Shown here piece by piece: positions 19,299 through 28,476 of a stretch of DNA of 64,000 bases (positions within the stretch are counted from its first letter, which is position 1; each line of letters opens with the position of its first letter). The notes under the pieces were generated by a model. That model did not search any database. It worked only from the letters and a program-made list of their open reading frames with translations, and had not been told where the DNA came from. The DNA is from Kosakonia arachidis (lineage in GTDB: Bacteria > Pseudomonadota > Gammaproteobacteria > Enterobacterales > Enterobacteriaceae): positions 1 through 64,000 of the forward strand of contig NZ_FPAU01000010.1 of NCBI RefSeq assembly GCF_900116535.1, written 5' to 3'. The translations under genes and the position numbers were made by a program.

Positions 19299-19410
19299 TT
19301 TTCTTACTTTAAGGCATGTTAATAGGAAGTAAGAGTATACTTTGACAAATTGAACACTTCCAGATGTCTTGATTGTTAAATGAATTGGACATAATGACTG
19401 AAGGGGCCAA

Positions 19411-19527
19411 ATGATGGGGATTGACGTTACCAAGCTGATTGGCCAGAAGTTCTCCGAACGGCAGGCAGTCGCCGGACAGGTGATATCCTTGGAAACAACT
19501 AGCATTCAGTATAAACAAGCAAGATAG
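19411..19527 (+). CDS. possible small protein
   Basis: A 38-codon frame (MMGIDVTKLIGQKFSERQAV..., ending YKQAR) that stops 6 bases before the next gene. It could be a leader peptide or the remains of a longer gene. Only its position supports it. Confidence 0.25.
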   Translation: MMGIDVTKLIGQKFSERQAVAGQVISLETTSIQYKQAR

Positions 19528-19532
19528 AGACG

Positions 19533-19910
19533 ATGAACTTACCAATGACTGTTTTTAATATCTTTATCATTGTGGTGGTCACATTTATCGCTTTAGATCA
19601 GCGCGGAAAATTGATCAAAACGCGAAAAGAATTACAGCAATATGCTGACCGAATGGAGGCCGCTGAATTGGATTTGCATGCCATTCGAAGTGTAGCTGCA
19701 AATCTATTGCATAACACCGGGCAAGAGTTAAAAAAACTGGAAAAACCAGACCAGTATTTTCTTGAAAGGCTCGCCGATAACCTAATTGAAGTGCAACATA
19801 TCGTTGAGACCCGAGGCCCAGCCACTATTGGCGGGCAACCCTACTGGTGCGTTGAGCCACAAGAAAATAGCTACAAGTACAGTGCGCAATATCCGATGTT
19901 TCCCGACTGA
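19533..19910 (+). CDS. small membrane-anchored coiled-coil protein
   Basis: 125 residues: an N-terminal membrane helix (FNIFIIVVVTFIALD, about residues 8-22), then a charged helical stretch with heptad character (about 25-95), and a short C-terminal tail (GGQPYWCVEPQE). No family recognised. Likely anchored in the inner membrane with the coiled coil in the cytoplasm. Confidence 0.5.
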   Translation: MNLPMTVFNIFIIVVVTFIALDQRGKLIKTRKELQQYADRMEAAELDLHAIRSVAANLLHNTGQELKKLEKPDQYFLERLADNLIEVQHIVETRGPATIGGQPYWCVEPQENSYKYSAQYPMFPD

Positions 19911-20184
19911 GACTGTTTTAATTATCATAGATTAATGCAGTAACGTAACTGGTACTGACTTGAAAAAGCGGAATTACTGGACAGTAATTGATGACCAGTC
20001 CAATGGAGACTGGCTATGTCCTCATCCATACCTGCTCTGAATGTCTCTTGTGTACCGGGGCGGACATCGCTGGGAGTTGTATGTGCTCCGCAAAGAGGTG
20101 TAGGTCAGTGAACAATTTCAAACTTGGCTGCCTGTGAAAAGAACATAAATTGACAGCCAGTTTTGTCTCATTTAGGTATTTAGG

Positions 20185-23100
20185 CTAGTCACTATCTCGA
20201 ACTTTTTGATCACTAATTATCCGTTCAGCTTCGCGGTCATAGCCATCCACTAAAACTCTTAATGTACCGGCGAATCGCTGAAAGCCAGCGTTTTCCACTT
20301 CCTCAGCTTTTGCCCGGAACTGGTCCGCCAGTTCTCTCTCAGGTTTTCCAGTTGGGTCAACCCAATGTGCACCACGTGAATTGTAAGTTGCTATTCTATA
20401 GCCTTCGCGCATCCTTTCCGCATCACGATCATTCAGAGCAGTTGCGACTTCGCGATTTATCCACAAACCGTCTGGATCTGAGGGAGTAGAAACCAAAACT
20501 TCACCAACTTTGCTGAGTGCAACGTCCAAGTGACCTGATTCTGTAGCTACCTCCTTAACTTTCTGAAGCCATCCATTAAAATGTTCTCCACTAAACGTTC
20601 CATTAGGTTGGCTTCCTGGTGGTGTCTCCCAGTTATACAAAAGCCTCCAAGCATTGCTTGCGATGGCTTTTAATTCCTCTGTGGGTTCACTTGCCGTCTG
20701 CTCTTCTTTATCAGAACGGTAAATAAGTCGGATTACTTCGCAGAAAAATTCAGGATCACTAGCCATCCTGTTTTCAAGGAGCTTGGGCGCAGCGCCTTGA
20801 TGACCATCGAGCAATGGAAGGTATGCCCACTCGACCTTAAATAGATCATCCTGATCCACTTTAGGTTCAGTCTGAAGAAATTGGATAAGGGCCGTTATAT
20901 TATAACCATCCATATTGGAGCTAGATTCATTAGATGAAAGGGCTGCAAGTAAAGCACGGACACACTGATCAGTATCGATTGGCTGGTTCTCTTGATGCAT
21001 CCTGTACAGGCAGTTGATTGCCGCATGTGGTCTGCCATGTTCAATCAGTTTATCGATGGCATTAGTAAGCTTGCCTTCATTCTGGTAAGGGTTTGCATCG
21101 GTACGGGTCCAATATTCGCTCTCGGAATCTTGAAGGTATTGAGCGACTCGGGCCCATGTTTCCTTGTTAAAAGGCAGATAGGCCAAGAACTGACCCAGCT
21201 GTCCTGGTGCCCAGTTAGATTTATCGAGATTGTCGCACCACTCCCAACCTTTGAGATATAAACGTTTCCAAATAAAAGCACTCACCAATGCCTTGCGCCT
21301 ATTGTCTGTTGCATTCAGGAAATCGGGCAAAAGAATAGTTTCGAACACATCATCGTCGATAGTGCCGAGTACGCTTCCTATCTGATGGGTTGCGGAAACG
21401 TGTTCAGAAAACCGCATAACGCCTTCTGCACCATCTTGCTGAAGAATTTCCGAAATTGCTGATTCGCGTCTTGCTTCAAGTTTCTTTCTCTGTACTTCCC
21501 AATCATCATTTCCTTCGTAGAGATCAAAATCCCGATTTGAAAAAAGGTGCTGATATAAGTTGAATGGATTGGCAGGAGCCAGTTTTTCGGCAACGTTTTC
21601 TATACGCGTTAGCAACTCATCAGGCAAAGCCCAATTGGCATCAGAGAATCGCCGATGTTTGTTTGAGAATCGATTAAGATGCTCCCATATCAAAACTCGT
21701 TTTTCTTCATGAAGTTCAGTAATTGTTTTAGAGGAGAGAACCTCAAGAAGCTGTTCGAAAGCAGGAGAAGGTAAGCTATCAAAATGATCAATCAGTAAGG
21801 TAAGTCGCTCGGTATCTTCTCCGACGCTCGCGACGGCGAGCTCCGCATAAAAAGTTGTCTGCAGCCAGTAATCCTGATCAGTCACGCCTTTTTCCCAGTC
21901 ATCGGGTATGATTCGGCGCCAAGAAGGTTTGTGTGACCCAGAAGATGTTTGATTGTGACCGGGGAGAAGCTGAACGAGCAAATTCCAAGCAATATTAGGC
22001 CATTCATTAAAAATGACTTTGACTGCAGCTTGTCGCTTTTCTATGGATGCCAGTGTTTGCGGCAACCACGGTAACAATATAGTGGCAAGCGAATTAGATG
22101 GCCGATTAGCCCACTTACCCCCTGGGTCGTGGCTGGCAAGTTCAGCCAGTACAACACATACACGTACCAAGTATTGCTCATCCCAGGCTAGTCCTTCCAA
22201 GGCCCATAGCAGTCCAGTCAGATAATTGCCACCAGTGATGCCATTTCCTTCCTGAGAAAATAACTCATCAAATGCACAGGGCGTATGATTCATTGCCTTC
22301 TCAACTGCATCAAGAAATTTTGCGGGGGCGGCTTCAGCCAGAGTTGGTAGTAAACCATTCAGGCTACCCCATAAAACCCAGTTTGCATCAGTTAACACCG
22401 TGTGTATTGCGACGTTAATGATAGCTTCGGCATTCCCTTGAGAACAGTTAACGCAAGCCTCTGGTTGGCTTCCGATTATGGCTAATCCTTCTGCTATGCC
22501 TTGTCGCAGCACGGGTGAAAAATTCAGCACCTTGCCATATATACTAGCGGCGTAACGCTCCCCCGCAGATAATTCGAAAGCGGGGTCCGGTTCTTTAAGT
22601 ACAGAAATTGCGAGAGATTTAAACAATTCTAGATTCTGATCAAGAACACGGGACCCCAAAAGACTCCATAGCTCCGTTCGATTAGTTACTTTCCAGACGC
22701 CGTTTTTGAGAGACAAAGGGCTGTCTGGGCTATGTAAAATCTCTCGTGCCTTCCTTAGCCATTCGTCATAACTGATACCAAGTAATTGGGCTAGTACATT
22801 TCGGTCACATTCATTTTTTTCATTCCATCTCCCGATCAACACCGCAAGGGATAAATAGGTGGCATCTGGATGGTGAGTCCAGTCGGTTTTGACAATCTGT
22901 TGTACTACCTTTAACTTCTCAGGAATCTCAGCGATAACCCTTGGTTTGAAAACTTCTAAAATATCTTCTGGAAACTTACTTGGGGTGATAGTGCCAGCAT
23001 CTTTGTTCCAGGTTTGTACGATATCGACTATCCGCGACCAGACCCATTGAGGATACTGTCGATGGAACTGTGCTATGTGGGAATGCAGCAGAGAAAGGAC

Positions 23101-23727
23101 GACGCCAGTTTCATTACCCAAGTCGTACCCTAGTAAATGGAAATGGTTCAAAAAGTCATAAAGCTCATCGTTTGTTAAATCGCTCCCACTATTTGCCGCC
23201 TTCAGATGATACTGGATGACCTCCAGTTTCTCGGTACTTTTAGCTGGGCTGAACTTGGCCTGTCGCACGTTTATCAAAAATTCATCAACATTTTTTGTAT
23301 GTCTCGCCTGGTTCAGTAACCATTGAACATTGTGTGTATCGGTCGAACTGAGCGGACCAGTAATTAGTGCAATAACATCCTTTTTCTTGGTGAACACGTC
23401 AGGATTATTGAAATCATTCCAGGCAGCCTGTATCACTTCCCCAAATATCGCATTACCTTGCGTAAATGACATGGAATGCTTTATTTGCCCCAGAAGTTTC
23501 CGCTTTTCATTGTCGGTGACATTTTCAACAACAACTATAAGGTCGTCGGTGTCAAAACCATCAATTTTACCTTGGAGTTTGATTTCAACAATTGGCCAAC
23601 AAGGAAGGCATGGCGCATTACCGCCAGTTAACATTAGTGCGACAAAAGACGCCTGGACATGCGCTTCAAAATGAACACCGCCACCACCTGTAGAAAAAGG
23701 ATTGCTCAGTTTTTTTTTATTTGCCAT
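20185..23727 (-). CDS. giant protein: Cap4-like QxK nuclease domain plus helical repeats
   Basis: 1180 residues from the ATG of MANKKKLSNPF; AAAGGA lies 10 bases upstream, whereas an in-frame GTG 24 bases further up is poorly placed. The N-terminal ~90 residues have the Cap4/DUF4297-type nuclease pattern: GGGGVHFEAHVQASF, then D-D near 61-62 and QIKH (QxK) at 81-84, in the same layout as the nuclease at 35679. The remaining ~1000 residues are helical, repeat-like and rich in W, with no P-loop GKS/T that I can find. That excludes an ordinary STAND/NACHT ATPase. A monocistronic defence gene with nuclease effector and repeat sensor is the likely reading; the family name is unknown to me. Confidence 0.65.
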   Translation of the reverse strand: MANKKKLSNPFSTGGGGVHFEAHVQASFVALMLTGGNAPCLPCWPIVEIKLQGKIDGFDTDDLIVVVENVTDNEKRKLLGQIKHSMSFTQGNAIFGEVIQAAWNDFNNPDVFTKKKDVIALITGPLSSTDTHNVQWLLNQARHTKNVDEFLINVRQAKFSPAKSTEKLEVIQYHLKAANSGSDLTNDELYDFLNHFHLLGYDLGNETGVVLSLLHSHIAQFHRQYPQWVWSRIVDIVQTWNKDAGTITPSKFPEDILEVFKPRVIAEIPEKLKVVQQIVKTDWTHHPDATYLSLAVLIGRWNEKNECDRNVLAQLLGISYDEWLRKAREILHSPDSPLSLKNGVWKVTNRTELWSLLGSRVLDQNLELFKSLAISVLKEPDPAFELSAGERYAASIYGKVLNFSPVLRQGIAEGLAIIGSQPEACVNCSQGNAEAIINVAIHTVLTDANWVLWGSLNGLLPTLAEAAPAKFLDAVEKAMNHTPCAFDELFSQEGNGITGGNYLTGLLWALEGLAWDEQYLVRVCVVLAELASHDPGGKWANRPSNSLATILLPWLPQTLASIEKRQAAVKVIFNEWPNIAWNLLVQLLPGHNQTSSGSHKPSWRRIIPDDWEKGVTDQDYWLQTTFYAELAVASVGEDTERLTLLIDHFDSLPSPAFEQLLEVLSSKTITELHEEKRVLIWEHLNRFSNKHRRFSDANWALPDELLTRIENVAEKLAPANPFNLYQHLFSNRDFDLYEGNDDWEVQRKKLEARRESAISEILQQDGAEGVMRFSEHVSATHQIGSVLGTIDDDVFETILLPDFLNATDNRRKALVSAFIWKRLYLKGWEWCDNLDKSNWAPGQLGQFLAYLPFNKETWARVAQYLQDSESEYWTRTDANPYQNEGKLTNAIDKLIEHGRPHAAINCLYRMHQENQPIDTDQCVRALLAALSSNESSSNMDGYNITALIQFLQTEPKVDQDDLFKVEWAYLPLLDGHQGAAPKLLENRMASDPEFFCEVIRLIYRSDKEEQTASEPTEELKAIASNAWRLLYNWETPPGSQPNGTFSGEHFNGWLQKVKEVATESGHLDVALSKVGEVLVSTPSDPDGLWINREVATALNDRDAERMREGYRIATYNSRGAHWVDPTGKPERELADQFRAKAEEVENAGFQRFAGTLRVLVDGYDREAERIISDQKVRDSD

Positions 23728-24379
23728 TAAAATCATATCCTTTAAAGACACGGTTATCCCTTACGCCTACATAGAGTGGCTACCTAAGGTAAATAGTGGC
23801 GATCGCAAAAATGAGTAATAAAGTTATATCCAGTATTTTATGTTGGCGCAAGATAGTTGCCGGGTATGTCAAACTTTCGCAAAACGAAGCCGGCTCATTG
23901 CTAGTATTCAGACATACAATAGTGCGATGAATCTACCCCTAAAGTTAGTAATATTCGTAGACCCCAGACGCAATGCCACGTAACCATTTAACCTATATTT
24001 TCTACTACATATCTTCAACCTTCTGTCTGCTCTGGTGCTGGGCATAAAGTGCCCATAAATAATGAATGGGACTAGAAGTATATTGAGTCTAACTTCCGCT
24101 TTTCGCTCATAGCTTCCTTTCTGGATCAACAAACTGTCGCGCCCATAAGGTGTGCAGGAACACGTATGGCGTATAACGTAGAGTGAAAAAGATGATCGAT
24201 TAAACCGATCGATTGGTAAAAATTGATCTGCAAAATGAATTATCCGGCCCGGTAGTACCTGTGATAAATTCCCAAAAAATCATTTAACGTATTGTTTATT
24301 AATTTATTTCCTGTCTTCTGGCGGGCGACTTTCTTTTGTCCTGCAAGCATGGCATCGGAATGCAACAGCAGGTGTTGGA
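23728..24379. other. 652-bp gap without a supported gene
   Basis: Low-complexity, mixed composition between the giant nuclease gene and the glycosyltransferase cassette. It probably marks a junction between two acquired modules. No ORF with family resemblance, no RNA recognised. Confidence 0.4.
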
Positions 24380-24544
24380 ATGAAAAGATGTGCCCGATGT
24401 AACAAGAAAAGAGGCGTTCTGGACCGGATTTTCGGGCTGAATAAAGAATTCTGCGATGACTGTCTGATGGTGGTTAACCAGGAAATCAGAGAAAAACGAG
24501 TGGTGTCCACATCAGCACGAAAATCACCGGAACGCTCTTCCTGA
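24380..24544 (+). CDS. 54-residue CxxC...CxxC zinc-binding protein
   Basis: A short frame from ATG 24380, after GGTGTTGG. It reads MKRCARCNKKRGVLDRI then FCDDCLMVV, so two CxxC pairs about 20 residues apart form a complete small zinc ribbon, with a basic tail. It lies 82 bases before the glycosyltransferase and in the same direction. Too short for most gene finders. Function unknown. Confidence 0.5.
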   Translation: MKRCARCNKKRGVLDRIFGLNKEFCDDCLMVVNQEIREKRVVSTSARKSPERSS

Positions 24545-24626
24545 TAATGTTTCTTACCCGGCAGGTTATTGCCCCTGATGGGGTGACAGCTCTGAAGTTT
24601 CCCTCTGCTTACATTCCCTTTGTTCA

Positions 24627-25616
24627 ATGAAAATCAACATCGATATCAGCGTCATTATTCCCGCCTTCAATGCGGCTGACAGCATCGGGGTTCTGGTCCA
24701 TACACTGCTTGGCGAAACAGCGCTCAGTACTGAAATCATTGTTGTGGATGATGGCTCCTCCGACGCAACATGGACGGTACTCAGGGCCATTACAGATGAG
24801 CGGCTTATTCTCATTCGTCAGGAAAATCAGGGTGTGTATGCTGCCCGTAATGCTGCACTGGCGATTCACCGTGGCGAATGGGTGGTGTTCCTGGATGCGG
24901 ATGACCGGGTTGCGGCAGATTTTCTGCAGGAACGGCTGCGCACAGCCCGCGAAGCACAGGCCGATGTCGTCCTTTTCAATGCCCGGCATACAGACAGCGC
25001 CGGACATCTGCGGCATCCCGTTCACCGCAGACAGCCTTACGGTCAGACGCTGACGGGTCAGCAGTGGATACGCCATTGCGTCAGGCAGAGGGAGTGGCCG
25101 CATTACCTGTGGCTGCAGATAATCCGTTCAGCGTATATCCGCGAGCATGACCTGCGATTCCAGGAAGGGAAAAGCCACAAGGACATTCTCTGGACGATAC
25201 AGCTTGCCGCCGCAGATGGCCGGTTTTATTTCTCCGACAGGCAGGATTACCTGTGGGTGAATAACCCGGCGTCAATTACCCACCGCCCGGATTATTACGA
25301 TATCCGCGCGTTCAGCTATAGCGACGTGATTGCAGATATTCTGGCACTCAGTACACAGACACAGTACCGGGCAGTCAGACGAGCACTGGTCAGGCATGCG
25401 CTGGTGGAAAGCCGTCACTTTCTGGGCCTGTACCGGCGCAGGGTGAATGACCGGCAGGCGGTCCGGGCGCGTTTTCGTGCGCGGATAGCCTTTCGCCATC
25501 TGGTACCCGGCGTGAGCAACCTGAGCGATGTCTTTTTCCTCCTGAAACTGGTTCGCAAAATTTATCTGCCTGGTGTCCGCAATACTCCCGCAGCCGTTTC
25601 GCAGGTGCGGCGTTAA
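24627..25616 (+). CDS. family 2 glycosyltransferase
   Basis: 329 residues, GT-A fold. The start ISVIIPAFNAADSI, the nucleotide-sugar motif VVDDGSSD near residue 40 and the metal-binding FLDADDR (DxD type) near 91 are diagnostic for GT2. A HKD motif near residue 187 (SHKDILWT) fits the catalytic base region. The C-terminus has an amphipathic hydrophobic segment suited to membrane contact. It likely adds a sugar to a surface glycan or lipid acceptor; the substrate cannot be read from sequence. The next gene follows after 3 bases, so the two are co-expressed. Confidence 0.85.
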   Translation: MKINIDISVIIPAFNAADSIGVLVHTLLGETALSTEIIVVDDGSSDATWTVLRAITDERLILIRQENQGVYAARNAALAIHRGEWVVFLDADDRVAADFLQERLRTAREAQADVVLFNARHTDSAGHLRHPVHRRQPYGQTLTGQQWIRHCVRQREWPHYLWLQIIRSAYIREHDLRFQEGKSHKDILWTIQLAAADGRFYFSDRQDYLWVNNPASITHRPDYYDIRAFSYSDVIADILALSTQTQYRAVRRALVRHALVESRHFLGLYRRRVNDRQAVRARFRARIAFRHLVPGVSNLSDVFFLLKLVRKIYLPGVRNTPAAVSQVRR

Positions 25617-25619
25617 TCG

Positions 25620-26075
25620 ATGGATATCGCAACGCTTCTGGCACGGTCGTGGCAAACTGCGACAACGGGTGATGACTCCATTCGCTCTGCCAGGGATATC
25701 GTCGAACGCTGGTATGACAAAGGCGGTGACCTCACCCGACGGACCCGACGTTTTATGCTGCGGGAATGCCTGTGGATAGCCGCACATTACCGGGACACCG
25801 AAGCGGTACTCACCCGGCAGTTTCGCCTGCTGGCCGTGTTACTGTATCTGGGCGGTTATTTTCCGAAAGGGAATACCGATGGTATGCTCCCGGAGAAATG
25901 TTTCATTTTACTGAACGCCCCGGAATTAAGCTCTCGCCTGACAGACGATACGGCCCCTGATGTTCTGGTGGCGTCCTGCCGCACTCTCTTCTACTGCAGA
26001 CAGATATCTCCGCTAAGGTGTTACCGCCATACCCGCTGTCTGAGCGAACATCTGTATCAACTGATAGAGATCTGA
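25620..26075 (+). CDS. partner protein of the glycosyltransferase, unknown function
   Basis: 151 residues, soluble and mainly helical (MDIATLLARSWQTATTG..., FMLRECLWIAAHYRDTEAVL), with one moderately hydrophobic stretch near residues 64-80. It starts 3 bases after the glycosyltransferase stop, which implies a joint role. No family recognised. Confidence 0.55.
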   Translation: MDIATLLARSWQTATTGDDSIRSARDIVERWYDKGGDLTRRTRRFMLRECLWIAAHYRDTEAVLTRQFRLLAVLLYLGGYFPKGNTDGMLPEKCFILLNAPELSSRLTDDTAPDVLVASCRTLFYCRQISPLRCYRHTRCLSEHLYQLIEI

Positions 26076-26076
26076 T

Positions 26077-26102
26077 AAAAGCACCAGTCGTTGTGCTGGT
26101 GC
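26077..26102 (-). terminator. terminator of the leftward cbtA operon
   Basis: GCACCAG and CTGGTGC around an 8-base loop; on the minus strand the hairpin is followed by TTTTA. It lies between the converging glycosyltransferase cassette and the cbtA operon. Confidence 0.7.
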
Positions 26103-26154
26103 CTGAGGGGCTGATCGCTGACGGTGTCGGCGTCAACGATCAGGGCTAACGTCA

Positions 26155-26529
26155 TTATTTCCCTCCGCTGGATCTGCCACTGGTGATGTCAGTAACGGTT
26201 TGATAGCCATTGAGTGTCATCAGCCCGGTAGCCTTTCGGGCGCGGAGCATATCGATGCTGCCGATAAACGGAGACTGCTCTTTCACGCTGAAGCCGTGAC
26301 GGTCAGTACGCACCAGGTCGTACTTTTCCACGATAAAATTCACCGCGTCACACAGTGAGATTCCCGCATCAATGTGTTTCTGGATCACACTGTCGTTGCC
26401 AAACGGTGTGTCGTTGAGGGTAAGGCCGTAGTGTTGCTCCAGCAGATACTCTAGTAATTTTTGCCAGATTTCGACTGATGACAGACGTGACGATGCCGCC
26501 CTTTGAGGGGGCATGGATTGTATTTGCAT
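26155..26529 (-). CDS. cbtA: CbtA/YeeV-family toxin
   Basis: 124 residues, matching the CbtA family over its length ([53 protein letters not shown]). CbtA binds FtsZ and MreB and blocks their assembly, which stops growth. The N-terminus is longer and more variable than in E. coli YeeV. It follows its antitoxin gene cbeA after a 49-base gap, the standard type IV toxin-antitoxin order. Last gene of the CP4-type backbone. Confidence 0.93.
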   Translation of the reverse strand: MQIQSMPPQRAASSRLSSVEIWQKLLEYLLEQHYGLTLNDTPFGNDSVIQKHIDAGISLCDAVNFIVEKYDLVRTDRHGFSVKEQSPFIGSIDMLRARKATGLMTLNGYQTVTDITSGRSSGGK

Positions 26530-26578
26530 GGTTTGCGCTCTTTGTTGGCTGGTTTGACGAAGGAAAAGCGTCCGGGGT

Positions 26579-26938
26579 TTATGCGGTTGTTGCAGATGTC
26601 GGATAAATTACGATGTACAGATAGCCACAGGAGCCGAGCGTATCGGCCTCACATATCAGCCCTTTTGCGTGGAGCGTGATGCAGCGCTGAATGTGGGGCG
26701 TGAGTTCGTTGCTGGTCAGCATAAGCTCCATCTGCTTCATCAGTACCGGAAATGCCTGGTCCAGATGGCGTAAATCTGCGTCATTAAATGTCCCGGCAAT
26801 GCTGGCGCGGTCAGCAAGGTAATGCAGGCAGTTACCCTCCTGTACCAGCCGGGCACCCAAACACGGCGTGATGTTGCGTCTGAGGCCCCACCAGGGTTCC
26901 GCGATGTTATGGTTGATTACACGGGTTGCTTTCTTCAT
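26579..26938 (-). CDS. cbeA: CbeA/YeeU-family antitoxin
   Basis: 119 residues, close to family length. The conserved blocks [44 protein letters not shown] and [14 protein letters not shown] are all present. CbeA counters CbtA indirectly by promoting bundling of MreB and FtsZ filaments. Directly upstream of cbtA on the minus strand and downstream of the small yeeT-type gene, as in E. coli CP4 prophages. Confidence 0.93.
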   Translation of the reverse strand: MKKATRVINHNIAEPWWGLRRNITPCLGARLVQEGNCLHYLADRASIAGTFNDADLRHLDQAFPVLMKQMELMLTSNELTPHIQRCITLHAKGLICEADTLGSCGYLYIVIYPTSATTA

Positions 26939-26960
26939 GTAAGTACTCCTTAACGGTGAG

Positions 26961-27182
26961 TCAGTTCAGGGTGACGCTACGCAGGATCACATACGGACCG
27001 TTGCGGTCCTGTCGGCGTTCAGCAAACACGGCCAGCACACCCCGGATATCCTGCACTTCCCTGCCGTGGTAATGGCAGATACTGCCGGACCATTTATATT
27101 TCCCGGTACAGAAGCGAAACAGCCGGGACTCAGAATGCTGGCGGTATATCGCCATTGCCTGACGTTTGCTGATGATTTTCAT
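26961..27182 (-). CDS. YeeT/YpjJ-family (DUF987) protein
   Basis: 73 residues from the ATG of MKIISKRQAMAIYRQH, recognisable as the DUF987 small protein that always lies between radC-like yeeS and cbeA in CP4-type islands. Basic and soluble, with a SGSICHYHGREV centre. Function not known. Gaps of 22 bases (downstream) and 13 bases (upstream) keep it in the operon. Confidence 0.88.
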   Translation of the reverse strand: MKIISKRQAMAIYRQHSESRLFRFCTGKYKWSGSICHYHGREVQDIRGVLAVFAERRQDRNGPYVILRSVTLN

Positions 27183-27195
27183 CGTTATTCCCTCC

Positions 27196-27678
27196 CTAAA
27201 GCCAGCCACGTTCGGCAAACGAGACAATATCCATGCCACCCACGACCAGGTGGTCCAGCAGGCAGATATCCACGAGTTTAAGTGTCTGCTTCAGATGGTC
27301 AGTGAGCAGTCGGTCAGCATGGCCGGGTTCCGCATAACCTGACGGATGATTGTGTGAAAGCACGATGGCAGCCGCATTGTGCTTCAGTGCTGCCTTTATC
27401 ACTTCACGGGGATGTACCTGTGTATGGTTGATGGTGCCGGTAAAGAGCGTTTCATGAGCAATAAGACGATGCTGGTTATCGAGGAAGAGCGCCATGAAGA
27501 CTTCGCGCTCCAGCGTGGCGAGCTGCAGACGAAGCCAGTCGCGGACCGCCTGGCTGGAGGTAAATGCAACGCCGGGCTCGCGTAACTGGCGTTCCAGTAA
27601 GGTCAGTGCACGTCTGATGGTGCGCTGTGTAGTGGGAGATATTTCCCCGCTGCCGGGAGGACACGTGGTGGTATTCAT
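27196..27678 (-). CDS. RadC-like JAB-domain protein (YeeS/YfjY family)
   Basis: 160 residues from MNTTTCPPGSGE. MPN/JAB metalloprotein fold: the HNHPSG motif with a following D in a DRLLTDHLK context, in the order typical of RadC family members in mobile islands. Despite the name no DNA-repair role is established. Its start overlaps the stop of the 77-residue gene by 4 bases. Length is normal for the YeeS branch. Confidence 0.9.
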   Translation of the reverse strand: MNTTTCPPGSGEISPTTQRTIRRALTLLERQLREPGVAFTSSQAVRDWLRLQLATLEREVFMALFLDNQHRLIAHETLFTGTINHTQVHPREVIKAALKHNAAAIVLSHNHPSGYAEPGHADRLLTDHLKQTLKLVDICLLDHLVVGGMDIVSFAERGWL

Positions 27679-27908
27679 TTGCTTTTCCTGTCGGTTGACG
27701 CGTCGGGAGGGGATGTGTTGTACAGTTTCACAGCAACGACGAACCCGTCGTGCAGGGATTCGAACCATGCCCATATATGGAAGAGAGGGGTACCTGCCGG
27801 GAAATGCAGGAAGGGTTCGTCGGTCACAACCTCTCCGTCCTCATCCCTTACCGTTGTTTTCCCAAGTGCATCCCACAGGACATTAAGGCGAGACAGTTCA
27901 TACGGCAT
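27675..27908 (-). CDS. small conserved island protein
   Basis: 77 residues (MPYELSRLNVLWDALGKTTV..., PLFHIWAWFESLHDGF). Coupled to the radC-like gene by an ATGA overlap and 10 bases downstream of the antirestriction gene. I have no family name for it. Acidic at the N-terminus and basic at the C-terminus. Confidence 0.65.
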   Translation of the reverse strand: MPYELSRLNVLWDALGKTTVRDEDGEVVTDEPFLHFPAGTPLFHIWAWFESLHDGFVVAVKLYNTSPPDASTDRKSK

Positions 27909-27918
27909 GGCGGGACAC

Positions 27919-28398
27919 TCAGTCGATAATGCGCATGATGGCGCTGCATTCTGCGTGGTTCAGCGCATAGTCACGCAGACGCCAGTAATGTTCCGTCATG
28001 GTGTCGCATTCCGTGCGGCATGCGTGATGACTGTAAGCGACAAGACAGACTGCAATCCCTGCAGCTTCCGCGCTCATGTCTGCGGCGTTGCCATTCATGG
28101 CGTTGAACAGCGACCAGAAGGCATCGTTGTCCGTTTCCGGAACCATGAAGGCCCCACCGTTGCTGAGAGTATAAAAATTCCAGATACCACCGCTGTAGTC
28201 AGCGCAGAACCGGTCCATCCACGCAAAGATCTGCGGTTCAAGGGTTATCCACTGCGGGATGTTGCCAAAGTGCTGCGGCCAGAATTCCACTCGTTGTTCG
28301 TCCGGTACGGGCGTGGCTGTCAGTGCCGGTTCAGAGCCATCTTCGCCAGCCTGCAGAGGTCGCTGATTGTCATCGTTAATATTAATAATGTCGGTCAT
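27919..28398 (-). CDS. KlcA/ArdB-family antirestriction protein
   Basis: 159 residues from MTDIININDDNQRP; the upstream extension lacks a better start. Family blocks are present: RVEFWPQHFGNIPQWI, YSGGIWNFYTLSNGGAFMVP, and AAGIAVCLVAYSHHAC. ArdB/KlcA proteins protect incoming DNA from type I restriction enzymes in vivo. Its presence on an island that itself encodes a type I system is notable. Fits the yfjX position of CP4-57-like elements. Confidence 0.9.
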   Translation of the reverse strand: MTDIININDDNQRPLQAGEDGSEPALTATPVPDEQRVEFWPQHFGNIPQWITLEPQIFAWMDRFCADYSGGIWNFYTLSNGGAFMVPETDNDAFWSLFNAMNGNAADMSAEAAGIAVCLVAYSHHACRTECDTMTEHYWRLRDYALNHAECSAIMRIID

Positions 28399-28476
28399 GT
28401 TAATTTTCCTTATGCATGGAGATGTCGAATGGAGGTCTCGGGCCGGGGATTGATTTCGGTGGTGGGGCACGTGTGA

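Noticed and set aside
20185-23727. STAND/NACHT (Avs-type) sensor
   Set aside because: No P-loop found in the 1180 residues, although size and nuclease N-terminus were suggestive.
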